DNA of 64,000 nt, from the NCBI RefSeq assembly GCF_011386835.1, contig NC_088796.1, positions 83,969,468-84,033,467 of the forward strand, given 5' to 3'. Below the pieces are notes generated by a model, which saw only the letters and a list, made by a program, of their open reading frames with translations, had not been told where the DNA came from and did not search any database. This DNA is from Chrysemys picta bellii. Taxonomy: Eukaryota > Chordata > Testudines > Emydidae. Made by a program: the position numbers and the translations under genes. Positions 56,962 through 64,000 of the stretch are shown here, one piece after another (the first letter of the stretch is position 1; each line of letters begins with the position of its first letter).

Positions 56962-58590
56962 TAATCATTTAATCAGAAATTCATAACTTCAGTACAAAAA
57001 ATTTCTTGATTAGACTTTGGGACACCCATCTATCCATTATTCCAAAGAATGCTGGTCTAATTCTCTACTTTGTTACCGGTTTAACACCAGCATACCTCAG
57101 TTGACTTCATTGGAGTTACACTGGTGTAAAAACAATATACTAGAGCGAAGGATCAGGCCTGTTATCTATAGATCTCTCTCTTTAACTATGTATTTTGTAT
57201 GGCTTGATTTTCAAAAAGTCCGGTGGATAATCGTGCACCTAATGTCCATGTGCTGAGGAGGTATTTGTTCACACAAATAACTAATTATAGAAGTGCATTC
57301 TCCAGTCTGCTAAGGCCACTTTACTGCTTCTGCAAAGTAGCTTTAAACTGGCCAGAGATTTGCAGTGGATAATTCCCGCTGCGTAGGGGGAATGTATAGC
57401 CATCTTCCACCCCTGCTCCCTTTGCACTCCTAGCGTAAGCGGGAGGAAGAGGCATATTGGTGTTGGGCAAGGTGGAGTTGTGGTAGAACTGAGTTCTGTC
57501 ATGCTCAGTCTTCCACTGGTGGGATAGAGGTTGGACCTAATGGAGAATCAGAGCATCTATGTCTAACTGGTCACTTGCACATGGAAATACCTGATGTGGG
57601 CTTATAATAATTTGGAGAGTGTTCATGTACAATTACATGCTTTGCTTTCAATCAGGTCAATAATGCTTTTTTGCATTTGTCTAAAGTGATCTGCTTGGTA
57701 TGACCATTTCCTAGAACATTTTCGAATTCCACCCGTTTTATTTTTGCAGTTAGATTTTTTTTTTAACACGACAGCAAGGCAGATTGTATTCAGACAGCCA
57801 TGTGCTAGAATCTGCTTGAGTAAGATATTTCTAATTTTGCAGGATTATCTTTAGAACAATAGATAGACGTCTGTCCATATGTCTTTTTAGGGGTTTCCTG
57901 AACTGAATTTACAAGCAGTTGATAAAAAGATTAACATGTTGCTTTTCACACCATCTGCTTTATAAAGAACCCCATATCTGTGACCATAAGATAGTTAGGA
58001 GTTTGGGGAAGGGCAGATAATGTGCACATCCACTTATTGCAATTGCATGTGCAGATCAGATGTTTGCACATGCAAATACTCAATTGTTTTTCTCACTGAC
58101 CATTTACTCTTTCAAATATCTGATTTGGGGTGTAGTTACATGCAATTGTATGCCTGACTTTTTGATCATCTGGCCCGTAATATATGGATTTGTTTATAAC
58201 AAATTGATGATAGACATGACAATATCTTGGCATATTTTTCAATTTAACCCCTTTTTATATTGATATTATTTGTATTTCTTTGAATATCTTCAAGCCTAAT
58301 AAAGAATATGAATGTGAATGAACTACTAAGCAGTACATTATGTACTGTGTGTTAAAATGAGATTAGACATAAAAAGATATGTTGACATATACCTAAATTG
58401 TAAATAAAATGCAGTATTTGTAGAAGAACCCTGTGACCCAGAGAACCTAGTTATGAAAAGCTAGCTTACAAAAGATAAATCAGATGTAAAACAAAGATTG
58501 CACAATAACTTTTCTTGATTAATTGTTTCTTCTCCTAGAGCTCAGCAATGCATATAATACATATTTTATAACTTTTCTTTCTTCCTGCAG
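56962..58590. other. End of SHC3 intron 1, unassigned
   Basis: Palindromic scraps at 57085-57160 (GACTTCATTGGAGTTACACT) and AT-rich DNA. The polypyrimidine tract and TGCAG acceptor are at 58572-58590. Confidence 0.5.
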
Positions 58591-58661
58591 TACTTGGGTT
58601 GTATAGAGGTCTTACGCTCAATGAGATCTCTTGACTTCAATACAAGAACACAGATTACAAG
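58591..58661 (+). CDS. SHC3: SHC3 coding exon 2, PTB domain start
   Basis: 71 nt that continue exon 1 in phase 0 and end with two bases of an arginine codon. It encodes [20 protein letters not shown], then QIT, the most conserved stretch of the Shc PTB domain, forming its first strands and helix, which lead to the phosphotyrosine/phospholipid-binding surface. [16 protein letters not shown] fits SHC3; SHC1 and SHC4 have YMGC(I/V)EVLQSM. Acceptor TTCTTCCTGCAG|TAC, donor ACAAG|GTAAGA. The next exon (usually starting with the rest of R, then EAISRVCEAV) was not found before 64000. Confidence 0.93.
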
Positions 58662-60702
58662 GTAAGACTTTTTGCAAATAAATTCACATAGTTAACTCTT
58701 GTATTATCTTCAAACAGTCAAGCATATGACTGGAGAAGAGCAAATATGTAACTGAATGTTTAGACTCTTTGGGCCCATTCTTATATCTTGCATTTAAAGG
58801 TGGGCATCTTATATCAGTGTAGCTCCAAAGGAACTTAAAGAGTATTTTCTGCCTGTTCTGCCCTTTCAGGCCCCAATTCAGCATAGCATTTAAGCATCTG
58901 CTTAAGTACATTCCTGTTCGGCAAAGCACTTGTTTAGGTACGTGCTTAAGTCCCATTGAAGTCAATGAAACTTAGCATGTGCTTACCGTTAAATAAATAC
59001 TTAATACTTCACTGAATAGGGATGGACTGCTGAATTGGGGCCTCAATGCTTGAAATGCTAAAAAGCCTTAAGGAATTTTCTGTGTATATATTTTTAATTT
59101 TTCCTTCTGAAACCACACAAAAGAAGTGTTAATATTTTTTTAAATTAAAAATCTATAATACAGAAAATATAAATGGAAAGAAATCAGTAGAATGGCAATA
59201 GAAATAAATACAAGCCTATTATTCTTTCCGGACAATCCATAATAAATAGTAAACATATACTGGGTAGACATTAGAATTTGTAAGCACAGCATTTTTTTAA
59301 ATTCATCACTAAAAGATTATACTGCTTTAAAACATTATCCATGAATAATTTTATTTATAAAGAAATTCTTTAGGGAGAAATACAGCAAATGTTTGTTTGT
59401 ATACATTCTAGTTTTAGGGCCTGATCCCATTCACTTTGAATCAGGCCTCCAATGTGGCAAGATGCCGGTTCTAGCATTTGGACAGTACAGCTTCCAAAAA
59501 CCATAGCCAAATCAGGTGTCACAGATCCATGGCAATAAACCATTCTGTTTGAAAAGAAAAATATAAAATGGGATTAGTGGAGAAGACTGTTGTCTTTTTG
59601 AATTCAGGGAGATGGGTTGTGAAGGGTGATTCTGGAAAACACCTCCCAGTTTCTAGTTGTCTATTTCAATCAAAGAAGACATGATACATCTGTTATGAAA
59701 CTAATACCTCTCGTGCTTGGATGTCATTCTTGTAGATTCCATGGACCAGATTCAGAGCTTTTGTACATGGGTGTAATTTCACTGACTTAAGAGAGTTGCA
59801 CCTGCATGCACCAGCTTTGAGTTGCCCCCATGGGTATGACTGCACTGCAGTTGGAAGCCCACTAAAAGTAGCAGTATGATGTTGTGACTCGAACTCTCAA
59901 GCCCATCCAAACCTCCGTGTCTGAGCTCAGGTGGCTAGCCGGAGTTTTTGCCAGAGCCACAACTTCTGCACTGCAATTTTTAGCATGCTGGCTTAAGCTG
60001 AAGTAGCATGAATCTGTCTACCCGGACCCAGCTGCAGTGTAGGCATACCCTATGAGTCCTTTAACTGGGTGCTCAGATACTATGATGATGTGGGGAATAG
60101 AGAGAGAGAGAGAGAGAGATGACAGAACATTATATTTTCCTGTCAAACATTCTAAGCCTTAGAAGACATTTGAGAATATTTCTTGTAAGCTGTCTCCATG
60201 GTCTCTCTGCATGTGTTTCTTCAGTATTCACAATAATGGCCTTTTTTAAGTGACTTCATGCCAGACAGAATTTTAGTTCTGACACCGGCGGCACATTTGT
60301 ACTTACCACTTCGAAAGTTAAGTGACACTGGCTTATAAAACAATTTGTAATAGTTACTTGCTTTGGTATTTTGTATCTGAATATGAAGCACTTGTTTTTT
60401 GGTATACACTTTCCTTGGTTTAGCATTGCCTTTTTCTCCAGTAACTAGTTTAAAGACTCTCTCTGCCCGTAAAACTCAACCTTTATTTGCCAATCAAAAA
60501 GCAGTATAATCTGCAGTCATTTTTACATGCAAAATGTCCCTGCTTCAGTGTTCTCTGAGCTCATGGTTATTTTTGGCTTTAACTGTGAAACATACATTTG
60601 GAAAATGACATTTTTCTGTTGAAGTTGTAGCATAGCTGATCACATGCTGGGCACTTCCTTGGCTCATATTATTTTGACCACATCTAAAACAAACAAACAA
60701 CT
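58662..60702. other. SHC3: SHC3 intron 2, first part
   Basis: Contains a palindromic element 58869-59042, with 15-bp perfect arms GGCCCCAATTCAGCA / TGCTGAATTGGGGCC and internal GCTTAAGT/ACTTAAGC pieces. A Harbinger-like non-autonomous element lies at about 59828-60053 (GGGTATGACTGCACTGCAG / CTGCAGTGTAGGCATACCC). A (GA)n run is at 60097-60119. The remainder is AT-rich and unassigned. Confidence 0.6.
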
Positions 60703-60785
60703 GTCAGGGATAGTACTTGGTCCTGCTAGTGAAGGCAGGGGACTGGACTCAATGACCTTCAAGGTCCCTTCCAGTTCTATGAGAT
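60703..60785 (+). mobile_element. CR1 3' tail
   Basis: CTGTCAGGGATAGTACTTGG, GGCAGGGGACTGGACTCAAT and GGTCCCTTCCAGTTCTATGA are the last ~80 bp of a CR1. It is preceded by AAACAAACAAACAA. Confidence 0.8.
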
Positions 60786-60857
60786 AGGGGGTATATATGG
60801 AGATAAACCTGCTTAGCAAGCAAGGTTCAGTTTAGGGTGACCCTCTCAATTATAGTG

Positions 60858-61040
60858 CGGGGAGGGATAGCTCAGTGGTTTGAGCATTGGCCTGCTTAAC
60901 CCAGGGTGGGGGTTCAATCTTTGAGGGGGCCATTTAGGGATCAGGGCAAAAATCTGTCTGGGGATTGGTCCTGCTTTGAGCAGGGGGTTTGACTAGATGA
61001 CCTCCTGAGGTCCCTTCCAACCCTGATATTCTATGATTCT
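60858..61040 (+). mobile_element. Cry SINE, plus strand
   Basis: tRNA-like head GGGAGGGATAGCTCAGTGG (box A) and GGGGGTTCAATC (box B), a middle segment GGATTGGTCCTGCTTTGAGC, and the CR1-type tail TGACTAGATGACCTCCTGAG then GTCCCTTCCAACCCTGATAT. It would be transcribed by RNA polymerase III and mobilised by CR1 machinery through the shared tail. Named from the known turtle Cry SINE family. Confidence 0.88.
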
Positions 61041-64000
61041 AAAACATAAGAAAAGTTGCAGACAGAAAACCTTATGTTGCTTGAGGTTTCTGATTTTTTT
61101 AAAAAAATGATGTCACATAGACTCAGTCCTCGGATTCATTCATAGGGTCTGATCCAAAGTTCACTGAAGTCAGTTGGAGCTTTGGATGAACTTTGAATCA
61201 GATGCTAGAACCTGAATCTGCATTTCACTAACATTAGAAATAATCACGGACATTAGAAATGCCTATGGCTTGGGTTGCAGTTAAAGCAATCACCACACGC
61301 AGTCTCTGCCTCACTTTGTAATTTTGTATTTCACATCATACAAGCTTATGTTTGATTAAGAAGTGACATATTTCCCCAAATTCACATTTGAGCTTTAACC
61401 TTCATGGTAAAATGTCACATATGCACCAACTGGTTCCTGCTGACCTCACTTATAAATAGAAAACAGAAGTCTCTAATAAGTCACATTTATTCTAGGATTG
61501 TAGTAATTCTATAGTTCATCTGTAATCAGTGCCAAATGCTCTGTATCATTGTCCTTGATTCTTGTATAAATGTTATATACCTGCTGTGCTATTGGGCCTG
61601 TCAAGTGAGGCATTATCAGTGCTTGCTTGTTAGCTGATTTCTCTGCAGCTCCTTCACCAGTGAGAATCATTTTAAAATTTGAAAACCCTTGTGTAATGGA
61701 TCATCATCAGCAGGGTTTGAAGCTGGGACCTGTGGTGCCTTTACTGCCTGAGCTAAAGAGCCCAGGTTCCATAAATTGCTCTATGACTAGCCACTGGAAG
61801 GGGACAGAGAGTCATGCTGTGTAAGCGTGGCTGCACCACTCCTCTTGGCTGGAGAAGATACACTGAGCTTCAAATGTCTAAGCAGTTCAAATCTATGTAT
61901 GGACCTCTAGTTATAATGCAACCTTCCTGGCTGGCTGTAAGCATGGATTGCTCTTGCTTTAGTTGGTGCCATTTTGCTGTGAGGTCTCCTTGCAAATCCT
62001 ATAGACTTGAAAGAAGAAATGGCTCCACCTTTGGCCTGATATAACTTCTGACGTCAGGTAATGTTTAGTAAGCACTATGGAGTCCAGTTTGAGAATATGA
62101 GCCCAGTCAGAGTCTGCCAGGATTCTGGAAACATCTATTTCCCGGTGGCCATGCTGAAGGCTTGTCACGTGAATGTGTGCACGGAGAGTAGCGTAGTCAC
62201 TCCCTTTCTAACATTACATCAACAGTTGCTCCCGTGGCAGTACCATGATATCTGTCATTGCACACTCCTCTTCTCTGTGGGGCAGATTTTCAAAAGATTT
62301 CAGCTCTTACAATTGGGGCCAGATTTCTGAAGAGCTCAGCTCTCATTTAGGCATCACCATCAGTGGCCACATAGTGAAAAGAGATGAGCTCTTTTGAAAA
62401 ATCTGACCCTGTAATTCCTTCCCCCTGACTTTTTCCAAATCAATAATGAGTAAGGAGAGGTAAGAGATTCCTGAGGACATGATCACAGGTAAAGGGGCCA
62501 AGGAGTAGCTTTATCTGAGGCACAAAACCCAAGAGCTCAGAAAATTTAAATTAAATAGGTAACACAGTTATTGCACATTAAAATAACACTGTGGGGTGGA
62601 ATGGGAGGGAGATAAAGTTCCTAAACAAGAGGCCAGGTTAAAAGATTGTGTAAATGTCATATTTGATCATATATATTGTTCAGGTGTATAGAATTTATCT
62701 TTGGGCCAGATGGTTTGTGACTCCTTCTACTGGCAAACTTTTATTCACATGAATAGTCCTATTGAAGTCTATGGCTTGTCTTAATAAGTGCTCATCATGA
62801 TGATTGTAAAAGACTCCACAGTCTTGCCCGTAATCAAATGAAAACAAAATTGTAATTCACTGGGAGGTTCTGTTGATCTCAAGGGCCAAAATTTCTAAAG
62901 CAGCTTTTAAAATTGTGCCCACAATGTGTCACATCTAAGTTTTTGCCTATGCAAAATCATATAGATTTGTGCATACCTGCTACATTGATGCATGCTTGCA
63001 GAGAGGAAGAAAGGGTTTTTTTAGCCAAATCACAAACCTGAGAGTCAGAATCCTGAGTTCTATAGATTCTGGCTTCTGGTGTCTCCTGGGACAAATCACT
63101 TAATCTGTTTTGACCTCACAGGGTTGTGAGACTAAATAAGTTAATGCTTGTAAAGTGCACTGAAATCTTTGGATAGAAAGGACTGTAAAAGTGCAAACAA
63201 TTAATAATACTGGCTGAGATTTTCAAAGCTGCCTAATGGATTTAGATGCCAAAGTCCCATGAGAAATTTTAATGGGACTTGGGTGTCCAAATCCCCTAAA
63301 AAGTATTGAAAATCATCCCACCTATTATTATTAACCAGGTATTTAGATACCCAAATCCAAGTATATGCTTGGGCAAAACAAACACATGGAAAAATTGGCT
63401 GCAACTTTTGAAGGCCCAGAATAAATATGATTTGCTTAAGGATCTTCCTTCTCTTAAGGTCACTTGTGAAAAATGTAAGCTATTTTCACTGTTTCACTTG
63501 GTGCTTTGTGTGTCTAACACTTAACTTGAATTGTTTATCATTCTTAAAAATTAAAATGTTAAATATTTAATAGTTAATATACTTTCTCCTTAAGTGAAAT
63601 CAATGATCAGATGCTTCCATTTACTATGCTGTTAGTAGAATGGTATCAACAGTTTCAGTGCTACCCAGAAAAAGGTGGTATTATATTATTCTGTGGCTAT
63701 GGCTTATGGAGAAATTAAAAGGTAAGTATAAGTTGAATGAGATTTTTCCTTGATTGTTGTGAAATATGAAGTTGCCAGAGGCTTCTACTACAGAACAAAT
63801 GTGAGAATTAGAGTGCTATTGTATTGTCACTTGTATTGTACCTATTCTTTTGTAATCTCCACATGAATCTTTGAACGTTTAAATGAAAGTGCAAGCAGAA
63901 GTGTCAGCAGGTACAGATAATGGTAAAATAAAAGCCAACTGAATCCACAAATTGCATAATTAACTATGCATTGGCAATTCTTGGCACACACATGAAGTAA
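61041..64000. other. SHC3: SHC3 intron 2, continued
   Basis: Palindromic relics at about 61145-61205, 62280-62410 (GGCAGATTTTCAAAAG / CTTTTGAAAAATCTGACC) and 63210-63320. A tRNA-like scrap is at 61700-61760 (TGCCTGAGCTAAAGAGCC). The stretch 63595-63722 has an open frame followed by AAAAGGTAAGT, exon-like but not similar to Shc; I do not call it. Nothing else recognised. Confidence 0.5.

Larger units (their letters stand above)
29966..58590 (+). other. SHC3: SHC3 intron 1
   Basis: A 28,625-bp GT-AG intron; the donor is GTTGGT and the acceptor tract is TTTCTTTCTTCCTGCAG. It holds most of the window's transposons: six short PLE copies, a dead hAT, one antisense Cry SINE, one CR1, two GC-rich hAT-like elements, two MITEs and a fold-back hAT. 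30100-33780 and 44961-47320 are AT-rich, without recognisable repeats or genes. Confidence 0.85.

Noticed and set aside
60858..60930. A tRNA-Lys gene
   Set aside because: Box A and B are present, but the cloverleaf is not intact and the sequence runs into a CR1-type tail, so it is a SINE.
63595..63722. Possible next SHC3 exon before AAAAGGTAAGT
   Set aside because: The translation does not resemble Shc (expected EAISRVCEAV) and contains a stop before the donor.

Overview
The window looks like turtle (Testudines) genomic DNA. The diagnostic clue is a pair of Cry-type SINEs: a tRNA-like head followed by a CR1-like 3' tail, the SINE class described from turtles (60858-61040 on +, 37990-38157 on -). 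Several CR1 LINE copies, Penelope-like element (PLE) tails and hAT and Harbinger-like DNA elements agree with this. No bacterial, plasmid, CRISPR or phage feature is visible. Species cannot be assigned without a search.

Only one host gene is supported: SHC3 (N-Shc/Rai), a phosphotyrosine adaptor, on the + strand. Its first coding exon is 29426-29965 (180 codons). Exon 2 is 58591-58661 (71 nt, start of the PTB domain). An intron of 28,625 bp with GT-AG ends lies between them. The rest of the gene should lie beyond position 64000. No further exon was found in 58662-64000, and no second host gene was found in the 29 kb upstream.

Layout. 1-10.3 kb: a 5'-truncated PLE, then CR1 copies carrying younger insertions, including a hAT element with an uninterrupted 602-aa transposase (5665-8025). 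10.3-29.4 kb: decayed LINEs, palindromic relics, a CR1 with a 5' inversion, and a Ty3/Gypsy pol relic hit by a short PLE insertion. 29.4-58.7 kb: SHC3 exons and the intron. The intron contains six short PLE insertions, a dead 3-kb hAT, two GC-rich non-autonomous hAT-like elements, two Harbinger-like MITEs and a 2.1-kb palindromic hAT that holds two nested insertions. 58.7-64 kb: intronic sequence with palindromic relics, a CR1 tail and a Cry SINE.

The most interesting signal is a roughly 40-nt module repeated in the PLE tails. It has a C(C/T)GANGA box, a stem of about six base pairs, a GAAA box, then GCTT and ATGC, with a flanking GCAT able to pair with ATGC. This is close to a hammerhead ribozyme core. 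Most of the short insertions begin at or within about 10 nt of this module, and six have target-site duplications of 10-12 bp that can be read directly. Two are fold-back copies. The second main signal is an element whose two ends are inverted copies of the same hAT 3' end, flanked by a perfect 8-bp duplication. All family assignments come from reading the sequence and recalled family features; no database search was run.
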